DNA of 31,184 nucleotides from an uncultured Pirellulaceae bacterium (GTDB lineage Bacteria > Planctomycetota > Planctomycetia > Pirellulales > Pirellulaceae): positions 1 to 31,184 of the forward strand of contig CAKQNH010000003.1 in the NCBI GenBank assembly GCA_934255105.1, in the 5' to 3' direction. Position numbers and translations under genes: made by a program. Of this stretch, positions 22,272-31,133 are shown piece after piece (position 1 is the stretch's first letter; every line of letters starts with the position of its first letter). The notes under the pieces were generated by a model. It was not told the DNA's origin. It saw only the letters and a program-made list of their open reading frames with translations, and did not search any database.

Positions 22272-23522
22272 ATGCCCATTAATGAGCGGTTGTTAGTCGC
22301 CGATGAACAACTTTTCCGCCTGATCGTCCAAGCCTCTCCCGCAGGCCTGCTGCTCGTGGATGGTCAAGGCAAAATCGTGCTCGTCAGCGGTCGCGCACTC
22401 GAGTTTTTTGGCTACCAAGAAGCAGAGCTCGTCGGGCAACCCGTAGCCATACTGATCCCTGCCGCACACCACGTCGCACACTCAGAACAAATGGCGCGCT
22501 ATATGTCACACCCGCAAACGCGTACCATGGCTGCCGGTCGAGATTTGTTCGCTCGTCGCCGCGATGGTAGCGATTTTCCTGTGGACATCAGCTTGCATCC
22601 CCTGACCACGGAGCACGGTACATACATCCTGGCCAATATCCTAGACGCGACCGCCAGGCGCCGCGCCGAACGCGAAGCCAGACAACAGCATACCCTAGAG
22701 CGTTTGGCGCTACTGGGACAGTTGGCGGCTGGAGTCGCACACGAAATTCGCACACCGCTGTGTGTAATCCGCAACGATGCCTACTACCTGCAAACCTTGG
22801 CCGATCAGCTTGGCCCCGAAGCTCGCGAGTGCATCGAAGAGATCAATCAAGCGGTCGGCAAAGCCGATCGCATCGTCAGCGAACTGCTCGACTTCACCCG
22901 CGATCCTCCCTCGCATCTCAGACCGGTCCTCTTGAAAGCGATCCTGGACGAAGCTCTAGCCAATTACCCAATACCGGCCAGTGTCACATTTCTCCCGCCG
23001 GATGCTGAGCTTTTGGGGCGGGTGGCCGTCGAGGCGGATTGCGAGCAAATTTCGCGCGTGCTGATCAACTTGTTCCGCAATGCGGTGCAAGCCATGCAAG
23101 GCAGCGGTACGCTCTCCGTGACCTTGTCTCACGACGCCACACACGCTCGATTGACCGTCTGCGACAGCGGCCCAGGCGTAGCTGCCGAGGCGCGCGAGGC
23201 GATCTTCGAGCCCCTATTTACGACCAAAGCCAATGGTATCGGGCTGGGGCTATCGATCTCCCAGCGTTATGCGCAGTGGAATCATGGTCAATTGGAGCTG
23301 CTCGATTCGCCCCACCGCGGCGCCTGTTTTTGCTTGACGTTAGCGCGACCTTCAACAGCGAGTTGGCCATCGACAGCAACTTCGCCGTCGGTTGGCGATC
23401 TGCGACCGACAGCAGGCGATCTGCATGCAGACGCGGGGCTGGCTTCGGTAAGCGATCCGACGGCAGCGAGCGCACTCGCTCCGCGCAGCGAAGCCGTCTC
23501 GGAGCGTGCCCATGACCGCTAA
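22272..23522 (+). CDS. Soluble PAS-domain histidine kinase
   Basis: 416 residues from MPINERLL at 22272, just after the Usp stop; a frame reaching back to 22152 would overlap usp and is unlike the family. A PAS domain (about 12-130: LFRLIVQASPAGLLLVDGQG, RRRDGSDFPVDISLHPL) is followed by a short coil and the HisKA dimerisation domain with VAHEIRTPL (His157), then the ATPase core with N box NLFRNAVQAM, G1 DSGPGV and FEPLFTTKANGIGLGL. The last 55 residues are Ala/Ser-rich and unlike the core. No membrane helix, so the signal is internal. The stop overlaps the following receiver gene by 11 bp, so the two are probably a cognate pair. Confidence 0.92.
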   Translation: MPINERLLVADEQLFRLIVQASPAGLLLVDGQGKIVLVSGRALEFFGYQEAELVGQPVAILIPAAHHVAHSEQMARYMSHPQTRTMAAGRDLFARRRDGSDFPVDISLHPLTTEHGTYILANILDATARRRAEREARQQHTLERLALLGQLAAGVAHEIRTPLCVIRNDAYYLQTLADQLGPEARECIEEINQAVGKADRIVSELLDFTRDPPSHLRPVLLKAILDEALANYPIPASVTFLPPDAELLGRVAVEADCEQISRVLINLFRNAVQAMQGSGTLSVTLSHDATHARLTVCDSGPGVAAEAREAIFEPLFTTKANGIGLGLSISQRYAQWNHGQLELLDSPHRGACFCLTLARPSTASWPSTATSPSVGDLRPTAGDLHADAGLASVSDPTAASALAPRSEAVSERAHDR

Positions 23523-23940
23523 ACGCCAACGGCTGCTTATCATCGATGACGACCATGGCATTCGCCACTCGCTAGCTAGAATATTTCGCGGTCTCGGCCT
23601 GGAAGTTGAACTGGCCGCCGACGGTGAGTCGGCTGTTAGTATAGCCCGGCAGTTTGAACCGGATTGTGTGCTGGCCGACGTTCGCCTACCGGGGATCGAT
23701 GGACCGACTGCCTGTCGGCTGATTCGCGATCACTTGCCTCGGGTCGACACCATCTTTATGACTGCCTACGCTGCCTCGGAACAGATCCGCATAGCCGCGC
23801 ATGCTGCCGATTCGCATGCATCGCCTGCGGCCCCATTCGCATCGCGTCGCAAGCCTCAGAACTGGCTCAGCAAGCCGCTCGATGTCCAGCAGTTGATCAG
23901 TCAAGTTAAGACGCTTCATCCGAGTGGGCAATGCGAATGA
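23512..23940 (+). CDS. Stand-alone receiver domain with a loop insertion
   Basis: 142 residues from ATG 23512 (GGAG seven bases upstream; a GTG at 23506 is too close). LLIIDDD holds the acidic pocket, ADVRLPG the phosphorylated Asp56, FMTAY the Thr/Ser switch and WLSKPLD the conserved Lys. There is no output domain. From the switch Thr to the Lys is about 38 residues against the usual 22-23, because a 15-residue Ala/Ser/His/Arg segment (near residues 95-120) is inserted before the Lys; this would enlarge the alpha4-beta5 face used for partner binding. It could relay phosphate between the two kinases or act as a sink. Confidence 0.88.
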   Translation: MTAKRQRLLIIDDDHGIRHSLARIFRGLGLEVELAADGESAVSIARQFEPDCVLADVRLPGIDGPTACRLIRDHLPRVDTIFMTAYAASEQIRIAAHAADSHASPAAPFASRRKPQNWLSKPLDVQQLISQVKTLHPSGQCE

Positions 23941-25406
23941 CAGACCCAGCGCCACTTTCGGTTCTGATCGTGGATGACGACGAAGCCACGCGGCGCAGCC
24001 TCCGCCGCGTGTTGCGACTGGATGGCTATTATGTCGAGATGGTCGGAAGCGCGGCCGAATTGCGCACGCTGGATAGCCTCGACAACTTCTTCGCTGTCCT
24101 GCTCGACCGCAAGCTGCCCGATGCCGACGGTAGCGACCTGCTGGAGGAACTTAAAACCCGCGCCCCCCACGCGGCCATACTCATTGTCACTGGCTATGCA
24201 GACATCGATAGCACCATCCTGGCTATCCGCACCGGCGTCCATGACTATTTGATCAAGCCGGTCGAACCCGAAACGCTGCGCAATCGGCTCAATTCGTTGG
24301 CCGAAATCTATAGTGTGCGGCAGGCGCTGCAGCGCAGCGAGCGGCGCATGCTGTTCTTGGTAGAAAACCTACCTGCCGGGGCAATCTATCTGGATGGCCA
24401 GCGGTTGTTCGGCAACAAGACGCTGGAGCGGATGACGGGCTATGCGGCCAACGAGATCGCTACGATCGAACAGTGGTTTGCGATACTGTGCCAGGGGCAG
24501 GCGGGCCAATGCGCCGAGATCTACCACCAGAACCGAGCCGCAAATTTTTCTTCCGCATTTCGCTTTCCAATCGTTCGCAAAGACGGCCGGCATCGCTGCT
24601 TGGAGATCGCCGGCTACCGCTACGACCCTCACGAGATCTGGTTGGTCACCGACATCACCGAATTGCAAGAAACCCAGCAGCGCCTGGTGCAATCGGAACG
24701 CTTGGCGGCTATTGGGCAAGTGGTCGCCGGCTTAGCTCACGAAAGCCGCAATGCGCTGCAGCGAGCGCGAGCCTGCCTAGATCTGCTGGAACTGGACCTG
24801 CCGGGACAAACCGATCAGACCGATCAGCTCGATCTGATCCAGCGCATTCGCCGATCGCTGAATGACCTACACCACAACTACGAAGAAGTCCGCAGCTACG
24901 CAGCCCCCATCACGCTGAGCTATGGTGACCACCAGTTAGCCGATCTGCTGCGTTTGCCGTTCGACGATCTGCAATGTGAATTCAAAGAGCATACGCATCA
25001 ACTGCGGATTGATGATCGCACCGACGGGGCCAAGCTGCGAGTCGATGCACATCGCATTCGCCAGCTATTTCGCAACATCTTTGAAAATGCCATCGCTGCC
25101 AGCCAAGGAGACTGCCGCATCGACGTGGCGCTCTCCACCGTCGAGATCGATGGCCGCCTGTGGCATCGAGCTAAGGTCCGCGATTATGGTAGCGGTATGG
25201 GACCGGTATCGCTCTCGCGATTGTTCGAACCATTCTTCACTACCAAAACCTCGGGGACTGGTTTGGGTATGGCTATTTGCAAGCGCATTGTCGATGCGCA
25301 TGACGGACGTATCTTTGTAGACAATGCACACGACGGCGGCGCAATCGTGCATATAGAATTGCCCCACCTGCCCAATAAATTACCATCCCACGACGAGCCA
25401 ATTTGA
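23937..25406 (+). CDS. Receiver-PAS-histidine kinase hybrid
   Basis: 489 residues. The ATG at 23937 overlaps the previous stop as ATGA and has GAGTGGG eight bases upstream; a second ATG six bases earlier is too close to it. Residues 8-125 are a receiver (LIVDDDEATRR, LLDRKLPDADG with Asp57, IVTGYAD, LIKPVEP). Residues 140-245 are PAS-like (FLVENLPAGAIYLDG). Residues 250-480 are the kinase: LAHESRNALQ with His268, N box FRNIFENAIAA, RDYGSGMG and FEPFFTTKTSGTGLGM. Receiver first and kinase second suggests that another kinase tunes this one. No membrane segment. The next gene starts 4 bp after the stop and is the probable target. Confidence 0.92.
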   Translation: MTDPAPLSVLIVDDDEATRRSLRRVLRLDGYYVEMVGSAAELRTLDSLDNFFAVLLDRKLPDADGSDLLEELKTRAPHAAILIVTGYADIDSTILAIRTGVHDYLIKPVEPETLRNRLNSLAEIYSVRQALQRSERRMLFLVENLPAGAIYLDGQRLFGNKTLERMTGYAANEIATIEQWFAILCQGQAGQCAEIYHQNRAANFSSAFRFPIVRKDGRHRCLEIAGYRYDPHEIWLVTDITELQETQQRLVQSERLAAIGQVVAGLAHESRNALQRARACLDLLELDLPGQTDQTDQLDLIQRIRRSLNDLHHNYEEVRSYAAPITLSYGDHQLADLLRLPFDDLQCEFKEHTHQLRIDDRTDGAKLRVDAHRIRQLFRNIFENAIAASQGDCRIDVALSTVEIDGRLWHRAKVRDYGSGMGPVSLSRLFEPFFTTKTSGTGLGMAICKRIVDAHDGRIFVDNAHDGGAIVHIELPHLPNKLPSHDEPI

Positions 25407-25410
25407 AACT

Positions 25411-26874
25411 ATGCAACCAGTAACTGATAAGCAGATTTCGATCCTCATCGTCGAAGATGATGACGACTTTCGCGATGCCAGCGCGCGATGGATGCAGCGC
25501 AAAGGCTATCGAGTGTCCGCAGCGGCCAGCGGAGCGGAAGCCGTTCAGTTGTGCGAGGAGCAAGATTTCGATGTAGGCATTTTCGATATGAATATGCCAG
25601 GCATGTCAGGCATAGAACTGCTCCACCACGTGCGACACAACGCGCTCGAAATGGAAGTCATCATCTTGACCGGCCAGGGCACTATCGAATCGGCCGTACA
25701 AGCCATGAAGATGGGCGCCAGCGATTATCTGACCAAACCCTGCCCGCTGGGTGATCTAGAACATCACTGTGAATTGGCACGACAGCGCGGGCACCTGCGA
25801 CGCGAAAACAAGAAGCTCAAGGCCATCATTTCTCGCAGTCAGAACGCTCCACAACTGATTGGCAATTCCCCCTGTATCCAGAACCTGAATCGGCTCATTA
25901 GCCGAATTGCCCCCACGGATAAGCCCGTCCTGATCATGGGCGAAAGTGGCACAGGTAAGGAGATTGTCGCCAAGGCGATTCAACGGGGTAGCCTGCTGGC
26001 CACGGGACCATTCGTGACGGTCAACTGCGCGGCACTCCCCGAATCGCTGGTCGAAAGTGAACTGTTTGGCCACCAGAAGGGTTCGTTCACTGGGGCCACG
26101 GCCGAGAAACTGGGATTGTTCGAAGTGGCCGATGGCGGCACGCTGTTCATCGACGAATTGGGTGAGATGCCTTTAGCCCTGCAGCCCAAATTGCTGCGCG
26201 TGCTAGAGGATGGCTCCATGCGACGCATCGGTTCCCACAAGGAGCGACGAGTCAACGTGCGCATCATCGCAGCCACCAACCGCGACCTGGCCGAGGATGT
26301 CAAGCAAGGGCGATTTCGTGAAGATCTATACTATCGCGTCAACGTGCTCCCCTTACCGCTCACTCCGCTGCGCGAGCGAGTGGGCGATGTCGACCTGCTA
26401 ATCGATCATTTCCTCCCGCCCGGTTGGAGTGTCGACCCAGAAGCGCGCCAAGCCATGAACCAATACGCTTGGCCTGGGAACGTCCGCGAACTGATCAACA
26501 TCGTGCAGCGAGCCACGATCTTGGCGGACGGACAAGAGATCACTCTCGACGACCTGCCGCGCGAGTTTGGCGGCGGTTTCACCTCGGCCCCCTACAGGCC
26601 CAGCGGTGAGTCGGCGCCGGCAGCCGCTGACCCACGCGCTACCCAGCTAGCCTCAAGCGATCTATCACCCCCGCCCGGCGGTGATTCGCTGGATGATATA
26701 TCCCGTCTGCACGTGCTAGAGGTGCTGGCTAAACACAATGGCAACAAGGCTCGTGCAGCGCGGGCGCTGGGCATTCATCGCCGCAAACTCTATCGTCTGC
26801 TCGATCGCTTCCAACTCACTGACAAGCCGCTCACTGACGAGCCGCTCACGGACAAGTCTTCGCTGGATCCGTGA
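25411..26874 (+). CDS. NtrC-family sigma-54-dependent response regulator
   Basis: 487 residues. Receiver at 8-125 ([17 protein letters not shown] with Asp59, ILTGQGT, LTKPCP). AAA+ activator domain at about 145-390: Walker A GESGTGKE (177-184), the sigma-54-contacting loop GSFTGA (224-229, variant of GAFTGA seen in active members), Walker [13 protein letters not shown], and ATNRDL. FIS-type helix-turn-helix at about 430-470 ([25 protein letters not shown]). The C-terminal tail is a tandem [14 protein letters not shown] from three 15-bp repeats. The last 29 bp overlap the end of hemH on the other strand. The operon starts with a sigma-54 promoter, so it probably activates its own transcription, with other targets unknown. 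Confidence 0.95.
   Translation: MQPVTDKQISILIVEDDDDFRDASARWMQRKGYRVSAAASGAEAVQLCEEQDFDVGIFDMNMPGMSGIELLHHVRHNALEMEVIILTGQGTIESAVQAMKMGASDYLTKPCPLGDLEHHCELARQRGHLRRENKKLKAIISRSQNAPQLIGNSPCIQNLNRLISRIAPTDKPVLIMGESGTGKEIVAKAIQRGSLLATGPFVTVNCAALPESLVESELFGHQKGSFTGATAEKLGLFEVADGGTLFIDELGEMPLALQPKLLRVLEDGSMRRIGSHKERRVNVRIIAATNRDLAEDVKQGRFREDLYYRVNVLPLPLTPLRERVGDVDLLIDHFLPPGWSVDPEARQAMNQYAWPGNVRELINIVQRATILADGQEITLDDLPREFGGGFTSAPYRPSGESAPAAADPRATQLASSDLSPPPGGDSLDDISRLHVLEVLAKHNGNKARAARALGIHRRKLYRLLDRFQLTDKPLTDEPLTDKSSLDP
26815..26859 (+). repeat. Three 15-bp tandem repeats at the tail of the NtrC-type gene
   Basis: CTCACTGACAAGCCG, CTCACTGACGAGCCG and CTCACGGACAAGTCT are in frame and encode the LTDKP-type tail repeats. 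They reach 14 bp into the end of hemH on the opposite strand, so copy-number change would alter both proteins. Confidence 0.8.
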
Positions 26875-27925
26875 CCCCTGGCCTGCCTCCTCCCGCCGCG
26901 CGGGGGTAGAGGCAGCAATCCATCGGACAGACATCGTGACTGGGCCCCAGTCGACCCACGCTGACGCGAGTCTCAAGTGGCACAATCCGCTCTTCCAGCA
27001 AGTCGGCTATCATGCTTATGAATTGCGGATGTACACCCACGCTGGGGACGCGTACAAAGCCGATTCCCAATCGTTCGCAGGCTTGCTTGGCTTCCGTATC
27101 CAAGTCGAAAAGCACTTCGATGTGATCGGAGATAAAACCGATGGGGGCGACCACCACGTCGCGAATCCCCTGCGCGGACAACCGTTCAATGCGGTCGCAA
27201 ATATCAGGCTCCAACCACGCTTGCTGCGGCGGACCACTGCGGCTCTGATAGACCAGCTCCCAGTTCTCGTGCCCCGCCGCCTCAGCCACTAAGCGACAAG
27301 CCTCGTTCAACTGAAATGCGTAATTGCTATTATCAGCCATCGACATCGGAATGCTGTGAGCGCTAAACAGGAGCTTGGCCGCCGCGCGCCGGTCTTCGGG
27401 TAGAGATTGTAGACCGCCCTGAACGCAATCTGCCTGAGCGGCGATGAACTTGGGATGATTGAAGCCTTTGCGAACTTTTTCAACTCGCGGCGCTCCCTCG
27501 CCAACCTCTCGCTGGGCTCTCAAGATGTCCTCGCGGTACTGGCGACACCCAGAGTAACAACTGAACATGCTGGTGAAAAAAGCGATCGCTCGCTGGCGTC
27601 CATCATCGCGCATTTGCCGCAGTGCATCGGGCAGCAGTGGTTGCCAATTGCGATTCCCCCAATAGATTGGCAGCTTGATTCCTCGCCGGTCCAACTCTGT
27701 TCGCAAGGCGGCGATCAACGCGCGATTCTGCTCGTTGATCGGGCTCACTCCATCGAATTGCCGATAGTGCTCGGCCACTTCCAGCATCCGCTCATGTGGG
27801 ACATTCTTACCTCGCAGCACGTTCTCCAGGAACGGTACGACATCGTCCATGCCTTCGGGGCCACCGAAGGAGACGAGCAAGATCGAATCGAAAGCAGGTA
27901 CTACATCTGTCATAATAGCAGCCAT
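26846..27925 (-). CDS. hemH: Ferrochelatase
   Basis: 359 residues (a second ATG five codons in gives MTDVVPAF). Family motifs: LLVSFGGPEGMDDV, FTSMFSCYSGCRQYRED, LLFSAHSIP with catalytic His190, YQSRSGPPQQAWLEPDI, and PIGFISDHIEVLFDLD with Glu270. It inserts iron into protoporphyrin IX or coproporphyrin III in the last steps of haem synthesis. The C-terminus has DVCPMDCC (Cys333, 337, 338). Together with an internal Cys this resembles the four-Cys [2Fe-2S] arrangement of actinobacterial-type enzymes, so an iron-sulfur form is likely. The 3' end overlaps the NtrC-type gene by 29 bp, tail to tail. 139 bp separate its start from topA, which is transcribed toward it. Confidence 0.95.
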   Translation of the reverse strand: MAAIMTDVVPAFDSILLVSFGGPEGMDDVVPFLENVLRGKNVPHERMLEVAEHYRQFDGVSPINEQNRALIAALRTELDRRGIKLPIYWGNRNWQPLLPDALRQMRDDGRQRAIAFFTSMFSCYSGCRQYREDILRAQREVGEGAPRVEKVRKGFNHPKFIAAQADCVQGGLQSLPEDRRAAAKLLFSAHSIPMSMADNSNYAFQLNEACRLVAEAAGHENWELVYQSRSGPPQQAWLEPDICDRIERLSAQGIRDVVVAPIGFISDHIEVLFDLDTEAKQACERLGIGFVRVPSVGVHPQFISMIADLLEERIVPLETRVSVGRLGPSHDVCPMDCCLYPRAAGGGRPGVTDPAKTCP

Positions 27926-28064
27926 CGTTTAGCGAAAGTTTTGCTTGCAAGCGTGTACACATCATAGGCTCGTAACGCGCACAGCGCTGTTCCGGCGGAG
28001 CTGTTACTGCTGATAGGCTATGAGCTCTATTACCGTAGCACGCCTCTACTGCAGAGCCAAGCAA

Positions 28065-30803
28065 TCACGCCCCATCTTCGGCGGAAGCCTCCTGCCGGGG
28101 AGTCTTTTTTGCGGCAGCCTTCTTGGGTGCCGCTTTCTTGGCGGCTTTCTTGGCGGCTTTCTTCTTAGCGGGTGCCTTCTTCTTGGCCGCAGCCTTAGTC
28201 GCAGTCCCCTTCTTGGCAGCCTTCTTCTTTTTCTTCTTGCCACCACCCGTGGCCGCGCGAACGGCCAAGAGATCCAGTGCAATCTCAAAGGTCAAATCTT
28301 CGACCTTGGCATCGCGTGGCAAACTGGCATTGGTCTCGCCATCGGTGACGTAGGGGCCGTAGCTGCCGTCGAGCAACTGAACTTCATTGCCGGTCACCGG
28401 CGACACTTCAAATGTCTTGAGCGGTTCCTTCTTGCCGCGTCCGCGTCCACCCGTCTTGGGCTTGGATAGCAGCTCGATCGCCTGCTCAAAGCTCACCGTC
28501 AGAGGAGACATTTCAGCCGTCAGACTGCGCGTCTCCTTGCCGCATTTGACGTACGGACCGTAAGGGCCATTGGCGGCTATGATCGGTTCCTTCGTCTCGG
28601 GATGCTCCCCCAGCTCGCGTGGCAGAGACAAGAGCTGCAGAGCTACCTCCAGCGTCACGTCTTCTACCGTCATGCCCTTGAGCAAACCCGCGTTCTTGGG
28701 CGCGTCTTCGTCATCGGGATGCCCCAATTTAATGTACGGTCCGAAACGGCCCGATTTGATGTATACGGGCTTGCCCGTCGTCGGGCAGTGCCCCAAAGGT
28801 TCGTCCCCCTTGGCAGATTCCTCCAGCAGCACGAGCGCTTTTTCAAGACAGATTTCGTCCGGTGGAACATCTTCCTGGATACTCGCCTTGCGCTCACCCT
28901 GCTCAATGAACGGACCATACCGGCCCACGCGCACGAAAACCTCTTCGCGGAACTCCCCTTCAGCCGGAGTCCCCAAGCTGAAGCGACTGGAGGCGCGGGG
29001 GTCGATCTCTTCGATCTTGGATTTGAGCAGCGGCTTCAAACCGGTCTCGGCACCCAAGTAAAACTGCCTGAGATATTCGACAAAACCCTTCTCATCGCGG
29101 CTGATCTCGTCCAAATAATCTTCCATCTGAGCGGTGAAGTCGTAGTCGACCAGCGCTCCGAAGTGATCTTCCAACAGCCGGATCACCGAAAAGGCGGTCC
29201 AACTGGGGACCAGTGCATTGCCCTTCTTGAACACGTAATCGCGCTGCTGAATCGTATCGATGATCGACGCATAGGTACTCGGACGGCCAATGCCGCGCTC
29301 TTCCAGCGTGCGTGTCAACGAGGCTTCCGTGAAGCGGGCTGGCGGCTGCGTGGTGTGCAATTTGGATTCGAGTTCGCGACATTCCAACCGCTGCTGCTCG
29401 GACATGGTTGGCAGCAAGACCTCTTGGTGCCCGCTTTCATCCTCAGGCGTGTCGATCCCTTCGACGTAAGCGCGTAGAAAGCCCTCAAACGTAATCGTCG
29501 TACCGGAGGCTTGGAAAATCGCTTCGTCGGCGGCGACTGTAACGGTTGTCCGCTCTTTGCTGGCGTCGGCCATCTGACTGGCGATGGTCCGCTTCCAGAT
29601 CATGTCAAACAGCTTGAACTGCTCCGCGTTGAGCTTGCCCTGCACATCTTTGGGCAATTGAAACGGAGTTCCGGCTGGGCGAATCGCCTCGTGAGCCTCC
29701 TGCGCGTTTTTGACCTTAGAAGAGTAGGTCCGCTCTTCGGGATGCAGGAAATCCTGACCATATTTCTCGCGCACCAGATCGCGGGCCGCTTGGACAGCCT
29801 CTTTGGCCATCGTGATAGAGTCGGTCCGCATATAGGTGATATAGCCGTTTTCATACAGATTCTGGGCGACCTGCATGGTTTTTCGAGCAGTAAACCCCAG
29901 TTTGCGGTTTGCCTCTTGCTGTAGCGTACTAGTGGTAAATGGTGGCTTGGGTCGCTCTTTGAATGGCTTTTTGTCGATCGAGTTGACTTGGAACGGCGAG
30001 TCTTTGAGTTGTTCGACCAGTTGCTTTGCCGCCGCGTCGTCGAGCAGCAGGAAGGCGGCCGGGTCTTTGAGGCGTCCGTTGGTCGAATCGAAGTCTTTGC
30101 CGCTAGGAATTCGTTTGCCCTGATAGCTGACCATAGCCGCATTGAAAACCTTGCCATCCGTCGGTGCCAGCGTGGCTACTAGATCGGCATAGGTCGCGCT
30201 GTGAAAGGCCATGCGCTCCCGTTCTCGAGCGACGATCAGGCGAACCGCCACACTCTGGACACGACCGGCGGAAAGCTTGGGACGGACCTTCTTCCACAGC
30301 AGTTGCGACACGTCATAGCCGTATAGGCGGTCGAGAATGCGGCGAGTTTCCTGCGCCCGGACCATCGCCTCATCGATCTGCCGAGGCGACTTCAAGGCCG
30401 ACTGGATGGCGTCCTTGGTGATCTCGTGGAACACCAAGCGATGGACGGGCACTTTGGGATTGAGCACTTCGCGCAGGTGCCATGAGATGGCTTCTCCCTC
30501 GCGGTCTTCGTCCGTCGCCAGATAGAGGTCCTTGCAATCCTTCAGCAATTGCTTCAGCTTGGTGACTTGCTTCTTCTTCTCGGGAGGGACAACATATATC
30601 GGCTGAAACTCGTCATCGACGTTGACCCCCAAGTAGGCCCACTCTTCCGATTTGAATTTCTCCGGCACTTCCTTGCGCCCCGAGGGCAGATCGCGGATGT
30701 GGCCAATGCTCGCCTCCACGACAAAGTCCTTGCCGAGGAATTTGGAGATGGTCCGCGCTTTGGCTGGGGATTCAACAATGACTAGCGATTTTTGGTTGCT
30801 CAT
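28065..30803 (-). CDS. topA: DNA topoisomerase I with basic Lys/Ala tail
   Basis: 912 residues from ATG 30803 (AGGGA upstream); the longer frame to 30938 adds 45 residues unlike the family. The TOPRIM domain has VESPAKA (Glu11) and LATDEDREGE (98-105). The active Tyr324 lies in GYITYMRTDS. The ribbon of catalytic domains runs to about 600. After this come four GxYGPY-type C-terminal repeats (about 628, 686, 747, 815) and no Cys4 zinc fingers. The last 60 residues (855-912) are Lys/Ala-rich, like the DNA-binding tails of actinobacterial TopA and histone H1-like proteins. It relaxes negatively supercoiled DNA in the cytoplasm. A hairpin lies in the leader. The tail probably helps processivity. 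Confidence 0.97.
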   Translation of the reverse strand: MSNQKSLVIVESPAKARTISKFLGKDFVVEASIGHIRDLPSGRKEVPEKFKSEEWAYLGVNVDDEFQPIYVVPPEKKKQVTKLKQLLKDCKDLYLATDEDREGEAISWHLREVLNPKVPVHRLVFHEITKDAIQSALKSPRQIDEAMVRAQETRRILDRLYGYDVSQLLWKKVRPKLSAGRVQSVAVRLIVARERERMAFHSATYADLVATLAPTDGKVFNAAMVSYQGKRIPSGKDFDSTNGRLKDPAAFLLLDDAAAKQLVEQLKDSPFQVNSIDKKPFKERPKPPFTTSTLQQEANRKLGFTARKTMQVAQNLYENGYITYMRTDSITMAKEAVQAARDLVREKYGQDFLHPEERTYSSKVKNAQEAHEAIRPAGTPFQLPKDVQGKLNAEQFKLFDMIWKRTIASQMADASKERTTVTVAADEAIFQASGTTITFEGFLRAYVEGIDTPEDESGHQEVLLPTMSEQQRLECRELESKLHTTQPPARFTEASLTRTLEERGIGRPSTYASIIDTIQQRDYVFKKGNALVPSWTAFSVIRLLEDHFGALVDYDFTAQMEDYLDEISRDEKGFVEYLRQFYLGAETGLKPLLKSKIEEIDPRASSRFSLGTPAEGEFREEVFVRVGRYGPFIEQGERKASIQEDVPPDEICLEKALVLLEESAKGDEPLGHCPTTGKPVYIKSGRFGPYIKLGHPDDEDAPKNAGLLKGMTVEDVTLEVALQLLSLPRELGEHPETKEPIIAANGPYGPYVKCGKETRSLTAEMSPLTVSFEQAIELLSKPKTGGRGRGKKEPLKTFEVSPVTGNEVQLLDGSYGPYVTDGETNASLPRDAKVEDLTFEIALDLLAVRAATGGGKKKKKKAAKKGTATKAAAKKKAPAKKKAAKKAAKKAAPKKAAAKKTPRQEASAEDGA

Positions 30804-30831
30804 CGTTCCCTGGAAACTCGGTTTGAGGCTC

Positions 30832-30848
30832 GCGACCGAGAAGGTCGC
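30832..30848. other. Perfect 6-bp hairpin in the topA leader
   Basis: GCGACC pairs with GGTCGC around a 5-base loop, 29 bp upstream of the topA start. The rest of 30804-31133 holds no recognisable gene, tRNA or repeat. A structured leader or a chance dyad are both possible. Confidence 0.35.
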
Positions 30849-31133
30849 TGCGAAAATAAGGGGGAAAATGCAATCTTTTGGGCAAACGAGGCGGGCCAAT
30901 GCAGATTCAGGCCGAAAACGCCAACCTCGTATCTGCAAAAACGCAAATCCTTGCTATCCTTACGACTTGACAAGCTCGGCTTGCAAGCCGCGCGGTGTCT
31001 GGCCGCTAAACAGTAGATAGCTTAGGCCAAGGTTTTGAGCAAGTGCGCGGAAGACGTATTTTCTGCGGCTTTGCCTACCCCCAATTCGATCATTGAACTC
31101 AATTCGCAGTGCAGTTCGTTAGGATTTAACAGG

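Noticed and set aside
30888..30910. Second sigma-54-like site (TGGCCC ... TTTGCC) on the minus strand upstream of topA
   Set aside because: The GG and GC elements are two bases too far apart, and sigma-54 does not tolerate changed spacing.
30804..30938. 45-residue N-terminal extension of TopA
   Set aside because: The family begins at the KSLVIVESPAKA stretch, and the ATG at 30803 has a ribosome site; the extension has no family likeness.
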